From contig OZ038423.1 of the NCBI GenBank assembly GCA_964036155.1, positions 57,489,249 to 57,553,248 on the forward strand: 64,000 nt of DNA, given 5' to 3'. Below the pieces are notes generated by a model that saw only the letters and a program-made list of their open reading frames with translations, was not told where the DNA came from and ran no database searches. The DNA is from Diploscapter coronatus. Lineage: Eukaryota; Nematoda; Chromadorea; Rhabditida; Rhabditidae. Of this stretch, positions 32,175 through 44,500 are shown piece by piece. The translations under genes and the position numbers were made by a program. Each line of letters starts with the position of its first letter. Positions within the stretch are counted from its first letter, which is position 1.

Positions 32175-35100
32175 TTAGGCGTATTTGTCTCGGCAAATTC
32201 CCCGAACGGCAACTTGATGGGGTGGGCACTTGTCTTCGCACTTCTTGACGATCCGCTCTCCGACTATCCTCATCACCTGGACCTGGCCGTTTGGACAAGG
32301 GCCTGAATTTTGGTTTTCTCATGAAGTCTACTATTTGTGGGTTGTTAGACGAGTTGTACCAAAAGTGATGGAAGGATCGTTGCATTTTGGTTCAACCTCC
32401 TTCAATCCACCATTTCTCATTTACCTTGGCTAGAATCTTTCTTGTTCGAGAGCTTCGATTGCTCTTTCCTGATGCTGCTACTTCTTCCACCAGCGGTGTT
32501 GTCTTCAGTAGAGCAACATTGGAATCTAGAATTTTAGGATCAAACTTGAAATTTCGACTAGATTTACCGCTGAGTAGTTACTGATCGAACGCATTTGTAG
32601 CCGGCTGGACAAGTGTTGCTTCCGACGTTCGAACACTGTACAGGAGTTCCTGTGGATGGGAAGAGGAGGGCCGACCCAGAAGGACAGCCTAAGAAAGAAT
32701 AGGCTAGAATTGCATTTGGAGGATAGATTTACCGTCGCTTGCCAGAGTCACCGAGCAGCAGTAGTAATTCTTGGTCTTCTTCGAGAACGTGCACTTGTAT
32801 CCGGTCGGGCATGGACTCGTGGTGCACTGCTTCGGAGATCCATTGACGAGGTAGGCGTTACCCTTCTCGCAAACGTCGCTCTTTCCGCTGCTAGTAGCCT
32901 CTTCAGAATCGGTTGGCCTGAGCCTACTCAACGTGTTTCCCTTGTTGGTTTTGACTGAAAATTTAGAGGTGGTTGATTTTTAAGTGACATTTTACCGGTA
33001 GATGTTCCAACAGTCGGTCGAACCTCACGATTGCCACTAGTACCGCCGATTCCTCGTCCACAACAGATGTTTTGTTGAGCCGTCTGCGAGAACTGGCACG
33101 AATATCCTGAAAATCTTCATTTTATGAAAGATTTATCTATCCCCTTATTATTTTCATTGATTTCTTGTTTTTTTTTTCTAAATTTTCCCTAGCAACAATT
33201 TTTTTACCTCTTGGGCAAGAAGGCTTAACTGGATCGCAGAATCGTACGTTGGTGGTTCTTGGCTCGACGTATGGGGTCTTAAAATAATCGTATTTGTGAA
33301 GAGTACAGTTTGATTTACCTGTCCTGGAATTGGGCAAGTGCTCATCGGTCGGCTGAGTTTTTTGACGCAGTGATCAGCGACGACGTCCATTTCAGGTGGG
33401 CAGACACAGAGTTGAGTATCGGTGTCGCAAGTCGACAAATTCTGGCACTGCTCGTCCATCTCACAGGTTTCACCGGGAACTGCCTTCTTGAAGCACTGTC
33501 CTTTGACTTCGATCTCGGTCTCTTCGTCGCAAAGAGGCTTGCAAACTCCGTCGACATTGGCGAGTCCAGTCGGGCAAGAGCATACGGAGTCTTTACACAC
33601 TGCGCCAGTCGGGCACTGGACTTGGTTCTGGCAAACTTCTCCGATCGAAACGCGGTCCATGCAGACTCCGTCGACGTAAACTTGCTTCTCCGTGCAAGCC
33701 TGTTCGCCATTCGAGGTACAGCAAAGTTGCGCACCGGAGATCGACCTCTGGCATGAATATCCTCGTGGGCACGTGCTCTTGAAAATTACGGCATTCGAAT
33801 TGAACCCTTCAGCTATCTTACCTGTCCAATGGCACAGCTTTGAGGTTCTCCAGTGATTCCAATGAATGCGACTGAGTCATGTGGGCAGCCACCGCTCATA
33901 CCGCAGCATTGGAATTGGTTGTTTTGAACGGAGAATTGGCAGAAGTATCCGACTAAATTTCTCCGACTCGTCAAAAGAACTCTGAAAATTTGAAAATGTC
34001 ATACCTGGGCAGTTGTTGGCAGCGGCTGTGCAGATTCTTGGAGCGTTTGTGGGAGAATCTCTGTATGCGACTTGATTATTGGGACATCCAAGAGCGGCGA
34101 TAGATTTTGGCGTGGTGATCGGGGTAGCTCCGCAGCACTGAAGTCTCGGTCGTTTTAGAAAAACTGATCAAAGCTTTTCACCTGGTATCTCTGATTCGAC
34201 AGCGACCACTGACAACTGTAACCTGTGGGACAAGGAGCGTTTGGTGGATTGAATGGATCACAAGGAGCGATTTGGTTATCCTTCATGTAAACAAACTCAT
34301 TCGGTGGACATCCGTCTGAATGAATTCATCATTTTGCACTGAATACTCTCTCACCAGAAACTGAAGCGATCTCTCCCTTGCAGCAGAATCCGGTGGTGAA
34401 TTCGTTCTGCGTGGACTGGCAGCTAAACCCGTTCGGACAAGTGATGAAGGCTCCAACGGTGCAAGATCTGGGCATCTGGCTGCTTTCTTCGATGTGGAAT
34501 TCGGCTCTGTTCGGGCAGAGGAAGGACGACGAGCAGCAATAGCCCTGGAACGCTCCTGGCACATCAGACTGGCAAGAATAGCCATTTGGACACTGATTAG
34601 CGCTGGCGCTGATTGTGCATCTAAGTTTTTGGTCTTCACTTCCGAAAATCTTCCTCGATCTTACCTAATTGGGCTCTTCGAAGATGGCTCTCGGTACAGA
34701 GCTTTGCCAGACGGGCAGAGGTCGCCAGTGATCGAAGCACAGCAGTAGTATCTTATAAAAACAGTTATTGTAAATTCGTTTTGTCAAAGTTTCAGAAACT
34801 AAGGATATATGTGAAAATACCGATTCTTTTGAGCGTTGAATCTGCAGAGATAGTTGCTTGGGCAGCTTCCTTCGACGTTAATGAGGCATTCTCGAACGGA
34901 CATGTCGACAGCGTTGACGTAGGCCTTTTCTCCTTCGGGACAGACATCTAAAGGACGAAAACTTCTTTCGTTCGGATTTTTTCTTATCTTACCCATATTC
35001 GTGGCACCACAGCAGACGCTGTTTCCAGAGAGTTGGTCATAGGTGCAAGCAAAGTTGGTCGGGCAGCTGTTGGAGAGGGCAGAGTTACATTCATACGGCA

Positions 35101-38100
35101 TGTTGGTGTTCGGATTAACCTTGAATTTATCTTTGAAAATGAAATTTAAAACGAACTCACGTAAGCAACATCTCCGGGCGTGCATGCAGCTGAGAGGCAG
35201 AAATTGTTGCACTGCTCCAAGGTGGCGAAATTGTTCAAGTTTCCAGAGCATCCGTTGTAGGTGAACTGCGTGCAGTCTTTGGTGACGATGTTGAAGTAGA
35301 ATCTGGCAGCTGCGGATGAAGAGCAAGACGATCCTTGCTGAGGCGGCAGAGAGCAGATGTAAGCTCTAGTCGGGCAACACCTGTTGACGACGCTGCTTCC
35401 AGAGTTCACACTAGTACATTCGTGGGTAGTTGGGCAGGACTGAGTAGTAGAGCAGACCATCAACTGTCCGAACTCGTTGCGCTCAGGAGTGCCGCCGTTG
35501 GGGCAACCTAGATTGGAAACCTACTTGTGTTTGAGTGTAAAACGTTCGCTCACCGCCGACACCGCAATACCCTTCACAGTCCTCTCTGGTTGCGAAATTG
35601 TTGGAGTTACCGTCACATCCGTTATACTGGAAGCTTTCGCATTCCTGGGTTTGTGAATTGTAGAAGTATCTGTATGATGAGCCAGATCCGCAGGTGACAC
35701 CTTTGTGAGGCGAGAGGGTGCAAGTGTAGGCTGGAAAGTTTGTTCGCGTGACTTTTCGAACTCGATTTCCCTACCTTTGGTTGGGCAACATCCCCAAACG
35801 TATCCGTCGAAGTAGCATTCGAAATTGACCGGGCAGCTGTTTCCAGCTCCCGAATTCGAGCAGACGTAATAGTTGCCCTGATAATCTTTGTAGGCGTCTC
35901 CTTGTGGGCATTGAGGTTCGGCTAAAGTCTCGTTTGATTATTTTCTTTCTTGAAAGAAGAATCGTACGGATGATGTTCTCGCAAGTGTTCTGGCACTCCA
36001 ACAGGGTCTCGAAGTTATTGTCATTACCCTGGCAGCCTTGAAAGATTCGATAAGTTAACATTCTTCGAAAAGCCAAATGTTTACCAGTGTAATCGAAGAT
36101 TTCACAAGCGCGAGTGACAGCGTTGTACCAATAGCGGCGAACCGATTGTTTACAATCGCCAAGACGCAGTGGCTGTGAGCAAATAGCTTGTGGTCTGGGA
36201 CAGCAGACTGCATGGTCACTCTGAAAGCGGATCGAAAGGTCAATTGAAGGTTGTTCATATCCAGTACCTGGCATTCGTGAGTGCTTGGACAGTCAGCATT
36301 GGTAGCACACCTCTGCAAAAGGGATCGAAGATGTTTCGAAATGCTCAAGCTTTTGTACCTGGTTGGCAGCACCGATCTTGAGTGGAGTACCATACTTGCA
36401 TTGGAGTTTAGCACAGAAGAGCTCGCAATCAGCAGACGATTTGAAGTTGTTGTAGTTTCCAAGTCCTCCGTTGTAGGTGAAGGCAATGCATCTGCCTTGT
36501 TCCGGGTCGTAGTAGTATCTAACGTTTTCACTTTTGAAAATGAACCTCAAGTACGAATCTACCTGCTTGAAGTGGAATAGGTCATAGAGAAAGATCGCTT
36601 CATCGAGACGCCAGAATCGAAGTTAGTAGATCTCAGGAGGTCAACTGGTCTTCCTCCAGCGGAACTGTAGAAATTATTTTGAGAATCGACTAAAAAAAAC
36701 TAGTGATTACCTGCAGACGCTGGCGACTGTTGGGCAGCAGAGTTGCATACTTCCAATCGATGTGCATTCGTAGTTGGAAGTGCAGCTTGCAGCGGTCTGA
36801 CAGTTGTTGACAGACTCGTCCTCGTTCTGCGAGGCACCAGTCATGTATTGAGGCGATCCACGCTTGCAGGCTGAAATACCGTATCCCGTGAAATTATTTT
36901 GAAGGAATTCTCGTACTATCACGGCAATAAGATTCGCAGTGCTCTCTGGTCTTGAAGTTGTTGGGCGATTGCATCTCGGTCTCATCCCAAGGATCCCACA
37001 TGAATTGCTCGCAGGTGCCAGTGACGGCGTTGTACCACCAACGAGGTCTGACACCAGCTGGTGCGGCGGAGCCAGAATCAGCTTCGCGTTTTGGCTGGAT
37101 GCAGGTGTAGGCTGAAGAAGCAGTTTGATAAAGAAATTTCCTTCTAGTTTACCTCGGTTCGGGCAGCAAATACCGTCAGATTGAGGGTGCAGGTCGTAAA
37201 CTCCTTCCATGGCGGTCTTGACGTTCGTCAGAGAAGTCGACGACGTGACACAGTCGTAGATGTCGGCGATGTAGATTCCTTCATCTTCTTTTGAAATTAG
37301 TTCTTATGAAGCAAACTAAGGAAGCGGCAACACGTAATTTGCCTATAGCCGCACACTCTCATGCAGGTGTGATAGTTGAGAGAGGTTTGTGTGAGAGGAT
37401 TTGGAAAGACTTTAGTGCACAGCAGCCTATGCCTTCTATAAGCAAAATTCGAATGATTGATTTACCATGGCCATGTCTTGGATCAGTCGAATAAACACAG
37501 GCGCCTCCTCCGTTGGCGACGAAACTGGTGTAATCGGTATTCGACGAGGTACAGAATTGAAGTGGATTGATGTGATCTCCCATTTGGATCTCTGCATCGT
37601 CAGGGTCTGAATTTTTTCAATCGCTAATAGTTTTCTTTTCATCTTCAAAAATACCGGTCATAGCCGGATTTCTGAGCTGAGAAACCGGCATGGTCAGAAG
37701 GTCGTCGTCATATTCGGGCAGAGGGCATTTTGGAACTGGGTCTCCGTCTTCACCAGAGTGCAAGACGCAGACGACCCCGTCTCTTGTTCTGGCCTGAGAA
37801 AAGTGATTATTTTAAGGATGAAGATTCTTCTAGCGTACTTGGACGTATGGAATTCCATTGACGTCTTCTGGACATTCACATCGGGACTTCTCGCAACGAG
37901 ACTCTGGCCAAACGGCGGAACATTGCTCGGCGTACTGGCAACCGCTCTCTCCAGGGTTCTTCTTCAAATAGCAGTAGCCCTGAATGGCTACAAAATTTGA
38001 AAGGCAAGTACAAGAACCCGTCGAACAGAACATTCCCTAAAGTCGATAAATCGATATTTTATCTTGAGATCAATTGTTTACAGTAAGACAGTCAGTGTTG

Positions 38101-38579
38101 AAGGAACAGAAATCTCCCACACGACCCGACCCGGCAACACCTTGTCGCTTATAGCGGACGTTTCCGGTTCGACATTTGCCGTCTATGAAAAATTGGCCCT
38201 GAAATTAGTCAATCATCAAGAAAATTTATTGGACCGATTACTTTTCCACAGAGCTTTCGCTCGATCTCTTTTTTGACGAGGTTACACTGAAGGAACGCAT
38301 TCTCATGGAGATCAGTTTTACTAAAAATAAGGCATTTTTGTAAGGAAGATCATCTCGATCTAACTTTGTGGACAAGTCGCAATACAGTGATTCTTGTGTC
38401 GTTTCTTCTGTACATGAATCACCGGCCTCTACTAATTTACAGGAACTGCAATCATCGCCTATCCGACACGTAGGCTTTGAAGCGATGGCCCCTCCTGAAA
38501 TCGACATTTTTTTCTTTTTTGAAATATGAAACAATGAATAACCTGCTATGAAGAGAGCAAGAGTGAGCAAGGCCTTCAT
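32175..38579 (-). CDS. large secreted protein with five Kunitz domains and many lustrin-type Cys repeats
   Basis: Many short exons on the minus strand, from a signal peptide ([18 protein letters not shown], first intron after IAG) to the end GICRDKYA with TAA. The order is: N-terminal Cys-rich EB-like modules (about 38500-37500); five Kunitz domains interleaved with lustrin-type CPxGYxC...CC repeats (K1 37110-36920, K2 36750-36390, K3 36190-35975, K4 35740-35555, K5 35370-35190); a run of lustrin repeats (to about 33770); an EB-type block with ICEVCQ-like [17 protein letters not shown] (33730-33320); then more lustrin repeats. K3 has lysine at the inhibitor P1 position (LGDCKQS), so it may inhibit trypsin-like proteases; K4 and K5 have glycine and serine there. 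Similar nematode proteins act in cuticle/extracellular matrix and moulting. Exon ends inside the gene were only partly traced. Confidence 0.85.
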
Positions 38580-41229
38580 CTACCGCCTATAACTGAAATG
38601 GTAGATTGTAACTTGAATCGAAAGACTATCAGACCTCAAGTTGATAAAAACTCCGTTATCACCGGATATGGTGTAATGATGACGGTGCGATAGATCAATG
38701 AGAACGAAGCTGAAGAGAATGTATCGGATTAGATTTTAGGTTGATGCACGGGGATTAAAAATTCGTGTTCGAGTTGAAGAAAGTACCGACTTGGTGACGC
38801 AGCGCAAAAATTTGGGCGGTAAAACAAAACAAAACCAACACAACTACGTAAGAAAGTCGGTAGCGGTAGCAGCACGACGGTAGCGGTTTGGTATTGTTTC
38901 ACTCAAAAATTCGTCTATCGCAAAGAGGGGAAAAGGTAAAGCGACGAATAAAGCCGCAGAAAAAGACAGAAGTAAAGTGGTCGACTCTGTGGTCAAATGA
39001 GGGAAAAGCCTTGAGAGAGCGTAGGGAAAAGACTGAGAGCAGCAAGAGATAAAGATAGTATAAGCAAGGCGGGGGAGAGAGACAGAACAGTGCTACGACG
39101 AGAAAGAACGCATCGCACTCAGCGCCCGAGGGAGAAACTGCGCGAGATTGAGGAGAGTCGGCGACGACTCCACAATGTTTGCATAAAGAGGGAACGACGA
39201 CGATGCAAGAAGGGTGGGAGAGAAACAAAGGTAATGAGCTCGAGAACAAGGGGGTGAGCGCAGGGTCTCGAAAGGTCCGAGATGGACGTAAAAATCATCA
39301 TCGCGGACCAGTCAGGATGCCCTCTTTCGGAGTTCCGCGATATCTGAAGATGCCGCGCACTTCTCCAGCAAATTATCGAGTGGAGTCTTCATCCGTCTAT
39401 CCATCCATCCAACCATCACTATTTTTGGATATTTACCTTCTTTTTCCTAAGCTGATTGATGGAATTCGATGGAATGATACTGTAATTGGTCACCCTAGGC
39501 TCAGTTTCTTCTGCTGTCTGACGACAAAGAAAATAACGGAAAACCAACGAATAACACAAACAGACATGATCTATAAAAGGAATCGAGCAGAATTAACCGA
39601 CTCTGAGAACGTTGTGTAGATTATGACTAAAGGCAGAACGAAAAAGTCAACAGAAAAGTGGACAGGGCAAAAATGAGACAGCATTGTGGATAGAATTGAC
39701 CGATAGTAAAATCAGAAAAAGTAAAATCGAAGAGGATGAAGAAAGATTACGTTTTATTGATGGCAGAAAAAATCGAAATCTCCAATTGGATCCTCCAGGC
39801 TATTTCCGTTCCGGCTTATTTTTATCACTCAAGTGGTGTTATCTTTTCGTTCGAGACTCTTCTTTCACCGTCTAGCACTCTCTCGATACGGTACATTCTC
39901 TGAGGAGATAGCTCCAGGGATGTGGAATGTGAGAGATTCACCTATGATCCAGGCCCCACTTGAGGATAGACGACTCCAAATTTCTCTTGATCTTTTCCCT
40001 CGATAGTTCTCTTCAGCCTCATGTTCGTGAGATGCATCTCTATATTTGTGTAATGTGCTATGTGAAATCAGAACTCTCCGTCTGAGTCTGCGCCTTTTCT
40101 ATATCATGTCATTTTTCTCTGCGTCGGCGGTGTGTATGATCTCCTCTCTCGACTTCATCGTCCGATAATTTTCTTCTGTCGATTTCTTTGAGACGCAAAA
40201 AATGCTCCTTCGGCTCATATGAACACAAATACAAACAAAATGTGTCCATACGGTTTCTTCGTTGAGGAGAATGAAGAAAGTGTGCATTGTCAGAAAATGT
40301 GCTGGACAATGAGCAAATAGTTCTTGTGCAAGAAATTGACCGGATAAAATTAGATCGGCGAAGAATCGATTACGCGGTTTTTGGAGAAAATAGAAGAAGA
40401 AAGATTTCATAATGATCGGTCGAAGGAAACAGGTACGTTGGTGATGTTTTCTTGGAGAACAAAGTTGCAATCCTTTTTTGTAGCGGGTTGAAGAGAAGAA
40501 AGAATGCTGCTGCTGCTTCAATTTGCTTGTACTCAGCGAAGAAAAAGAAAACTTGTGCAGTCATAGCAGGGAAATCTCTTGTCTTTTGCTCTGCTCTGCG
40601 CGCTTTGTCTCTATGTCTGTGATGATGGTCTTGCTCGAGGGAAAGGAGGGGACGAGGGTCACGATGTTTGCTAGATGTTAAGCAAGAGAAACGATGCGCA
40701 GCAAGGGCCCTGGGAGAGGGAGAGATGAGGAAAAAGCAGATAGTAGACGAAAGAAAGTACGTACGAGCAGCAACGGAGCTTCCGTGTGCGAGCCTTTTGA
40801 GGAATCATCCAAGAGCTCTTTGGTGGGGGTCAATTTTGGTATCGATCGAAATCTCACGATGAAATATTGAGAGTCAAACATTAAAGCTTCCTCCTTCTCC
40901 TGACATCAACTACAAATCCGTGATCACCCTTCTGAAAATGCCGAGAGAACATTTTACTAGAACAAATTTATTTATCCTATCGTTACGCGTAATTCAGCTT
41001 TAGTACTCTAGGTTACGAAATTGACAGTGCGAGAAATTTATTCTAACGATACAAAAACGGTAAAATTTGTGGATGCGTCAAATCTATACAACCAAGTTTT
41101 GTTTGATGTGTTTCGGGAAAGTAATGCGGTGACTTTGGAGCTGCGATGTTGAATCTGGTAGACATTGATGATGGTCAATTAATTATTAGAAGAATTGGTG
41201 GTGGGATCTATGGATGACTGGGTGATGGT
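38580..41229. other. intergenic, purine-biased
   Basis: Upstream region of the Kunitz gene. It is purine-rich on the + strand (about 38890-39240 and 40680-40760), so pyrimidine-rich on the coding strand of both neighbours. Open frames of about 100-146 codons occur but have simple Ser/Leu/Phe or Arg/Lys-rich composition and no domain; I do not call them. Confidence 0.4.
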
Positions 41230-41589
41230 CTATCGTCCTCCGGAGTTCTCCTTGGCCCTGGCGACGAGGTCATCGAGTGAGTGCGGGACGGCGGCCTGGA
41301 ATCGGATTCATAGTTAATTTTGCCTCTGAGGTTAAATTATTTTTTAAAAAGTTGTACCTGAGGGGCACGGAATCTTGGGTTTCCACTGGCAGCTCTCTGA
41401 AAACTCCTAGATGAGTTGAAGTTGAAGGTAAATTTGTCCGACCTGAGCTCCAGCTCGGTCGTTTCCAGCAGTAGTAGCACCCGGTGCGGGTGTGCTGTGG
41501 TGCTTCTTATTCTTCTTGTTCTTCTTTCCGGCTTCAACACTAGCAACGACGATCATGGCGACGAGGGCAATGACGAAGAGAGCACGCAT
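41230..41589 (-). CDS. 83-aa secreted basic peptide, family unknown
   Basis: Three exons on the minus strand (41589-41443, 41396-41358, 41295-41230), all in phase 0, sum to 252 nt and 83 residues. There is a clear signal peptide MRALFVIALVAMIVVASVEA, then a very basic stretch GKKNKKNKKHH, a Thr/Pro/Ala segment STPAPGATTAGNDRAGAQ, and the C-terminal part RAASGNPRFRAPQ and AAVPHSLDDLVARAKENSGG ending R. It has no cysteines. A TATATATA lies about 200 bp upstream (near 41790). The dibasic sites and size would suit a processed peptide precursor, but no repeat of an amidated core is visible, so the role is open. Confidence 0.7.
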
Positions 41590-44500
41590 TCTTGCAGGGG
41601 CGGGGGAGGTTACCGTCTGGAAAAAGTTGCCATAGGATGAAAGAGAAAATTTGGAAGAAAGTATTCGCTTTTTTTTGGAAAGTTCGAAATTTCGGTGAGA
41701 AAGAGTCGATAATGGAAAAATTATCCGAACTTTTCAAGAAACTGAAATGTGATGAAAATTGAGCTTGATGGTATATGATAACACGATATATATAATCAAA
41801 TATGCTTCGAAAGAAATCACCCATCATACTGTAACTGAAAATCGAAACTGAAGAAGAGATGGGGAATTTGAGGGTGTTGATAGGATTTTATATGTCCGGT
41901 ATTCGTGTAGTTCTCAAAATGAACGCACTAGATATCGGCTTAACCGAATGTAATGAGGCAAAGCGGATTTCGGCGTGATTTCGTCGATTCGATTTGACAA
42001 AAGCGATCGAAAATCCACTTTGCGATAAATTTGACGAAGACAATTTATCCATTACGAGAGAATTAATGCACTCTTCTTTCATAAAGGTAATTCTGTGTCT
42101 CTCGACAAATTAGTTTCGATAGTTAAATTCTTCTCCCACACGTAACTTTTGTAGTTTCGAAATTTCACGATAAAACGATGTGAGACGGTTTTCAGCTAGA
42201 CAAAATTCTAGGGTCAAACAACAGACAAGAATAGATAAAGTTCACATACCATGAAAGACAAGCCTATAGGCTAATGAAACACAAATATGCAACATTTCAC
42301 AACATAATTTTGACTTTTTGGAGAGTTCATCCTGTTCTTTTCTCTGTCATTACGATTTCATTCACAAATTGATCGAACTCTACAAGAAGTCAATCTGAAA
42401 CCACAACATTTTTGAAGGATAGCTTTGATTGATTTTCTTTCGAAACAGGGTAAATGCATTTATCGGGAATGCATATTTTCGGGTGAAAGATAGAACAAAC
42501 AAAAAATACAGGTAAAAGATTGAATTTGCAAAACAATACAATTTAAAAATTTATATTTTATCAGCATGTTCTCAAATTTGAACACAATCCTTGATAATCT
42601 ATGATTGTCTTGATAACGGTGATGATAATTAGATTTGATTTAATAATTGCATTTCTGAGGGCACCGAGGAATTTCGAATTTGATGGCTCAAAAGGCTAGT
42701 CGAGAGGAAAGAAAGGAGATCATTAAAATGCGATTTTAATGAGGAACTGGTTTCGTGAATTTCGCCAATTTGGTCGGTTGAAATTTGAAAATCGGACACA
42801 TTTTTTCAAAAATTATATCGTGAAAACTCAAAAATCTATTCTGATTTGAGGAAATTTTGACCTCCAGAAATTTTCCTCCGAAATTAAACCTTGAATGAGC
42901 ATTTCTGGATATCAACAGAAGAAATTCTAACATATTTGCAGTATTACTTGATCCTAGAACCTAGATTGTTATGATGGTGAAAGTTGAGTTGATACGGGTT
43001 TAGTCCGGTAGTGATCGGGTTTCTCTAGGAGAGCATGAAAAGGGTGGCCAACGTCCGGGGCTGCGGTCGGCCATAATAATACGCAGTACGCTTCATAAAT
43101 GACGGCCCCATATCTGATACTTTTCGGCCTTGCTTTTTATCTTTCATAGATTCAGATGATGCACTGAAAATTGAAGATTTAGAAAATTTGGAGAGGTAGT
43201 TTATCAGAAAAAAGACCTAAATTTGGTATTATTTTTATCTTAGTGGTATAAGATTTGATAACTAGAATCGCGGTTCTACTCATGGAACTTTTCGGCCTTT
43301 TCGAGGTTATCAAAAATTCGGTTCTGGCTCGAGTCTATCCTTTCGGAACATTTTGAGTGTCATATCCTTCATTTTCCAAAAATATAGACGTTTGTTTTTT
43401 TGACTTACCTAACTGATAATAACAACAAGAATAAATAGAGCGAAACAATTAGAATGAGCCGCGGCGGATGTCGGCGCATTTGATGGAATTTTAATTGAAT
43501 TACCTGAAAATTCGAGGTTAAAATATAAATTTCGAGAATATCGAACAATTTTAGAGAGATATCGCGAGATAATAACCCAAAATAGAAGCACTTTCGAAAG
43601 AAGATAAGTAATTTTTGCAAGACTGGGGCCGGGTGAGAGACGATTTTTCAAGTAGGGGGTCGTCATCGTGCTGAGAAAAATGAGATAACACGTGAAAAAG
43701 GTAGGATTTAGAAATATTGAAACGCAAGAATAACGGAAATTCGCAATTTGGAAAAAAGGATGAGAATTTATGGATATAATGAAAAGAGGACAGCATGAAT
43801 GAAATGATGCATTGCCAAGTATGAGGATAAATGAAGCTTTGAATCTTGTCACATGAGATAAAGCTAGAAGATAATTATAGTTTGTTGGCATGAAATTAGT
43901 GACGAGATCGAGTTTTTGAAATATGACTTGGGTGTTGCAGAGTAAACTTTGGAATTTGGAATTTCAAAGAGGGACGTCTTATGATATTAGTTGGTTTGAA
44001 GAATTCTGATCGATGAATCATGTGGTAACTAGCGTAATTCCAAGTAAACAAAAGTCTGCAAAAAATATCAAATCATTCAATGTTTTGAAATTCAAGAATT
44101 AGCATGGAAGGTAGAGAATGGTAATTTTTAAAATTACAATGTCTGAATTGAGATTTTTAGAACCCGAAAAATTTGAGAACGGAATCCAAAATTTGCCTGC
44201 ATTTAAAAGGTGGCATTTCGGATCGTAAATTGGGTGGCCTTTACGTTTTCGCTTGACTTGATTCGGAGCATAATTGGATAATTAGGTCAGGGTCGATTAA
44301 TTTTCGTGCAGGAAAATATGGGAGAAGCTCGAAAAACGCTCGGCGTATCTGATTTAGGAATGATGCGTACTTCGGATTACGAGACAATGGGAATAGAAAC
44401 TAGAAAACATCGTAGAATTTCGCGAAATTCAAAATAATCCGAGAATGAAAAACTTGTACAGAGTTGGCCTTTTACGTAAGAAGTATGATTTGACGAATTT

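Noticed and set aside
31867..32385. 172-codon frame on the minus strand
   Set aside because: It reads the last Kunitz-gene exon in the wrong frame; the correct frame gives [16 protein letters not shown] with regular cysteines.
33310..33756. 148-codon + strand frame
   Set aside because: Antisense shadow of the Cys-rich exon of the Kunitz/lustrin gene.
38899..39249. 116-codon minus-strand frame
   Set aside because: Simple Ser/Leu/Phe composition caused by a pyrimidine-rich strand; no domain or splice context.
43409..43891. 160-codon frame on the minus strand
   Set aside because: Phe/Ser/Leu-rich composition, other frames open at the same place, no splice partners and no recognisable motif; most likely chance.
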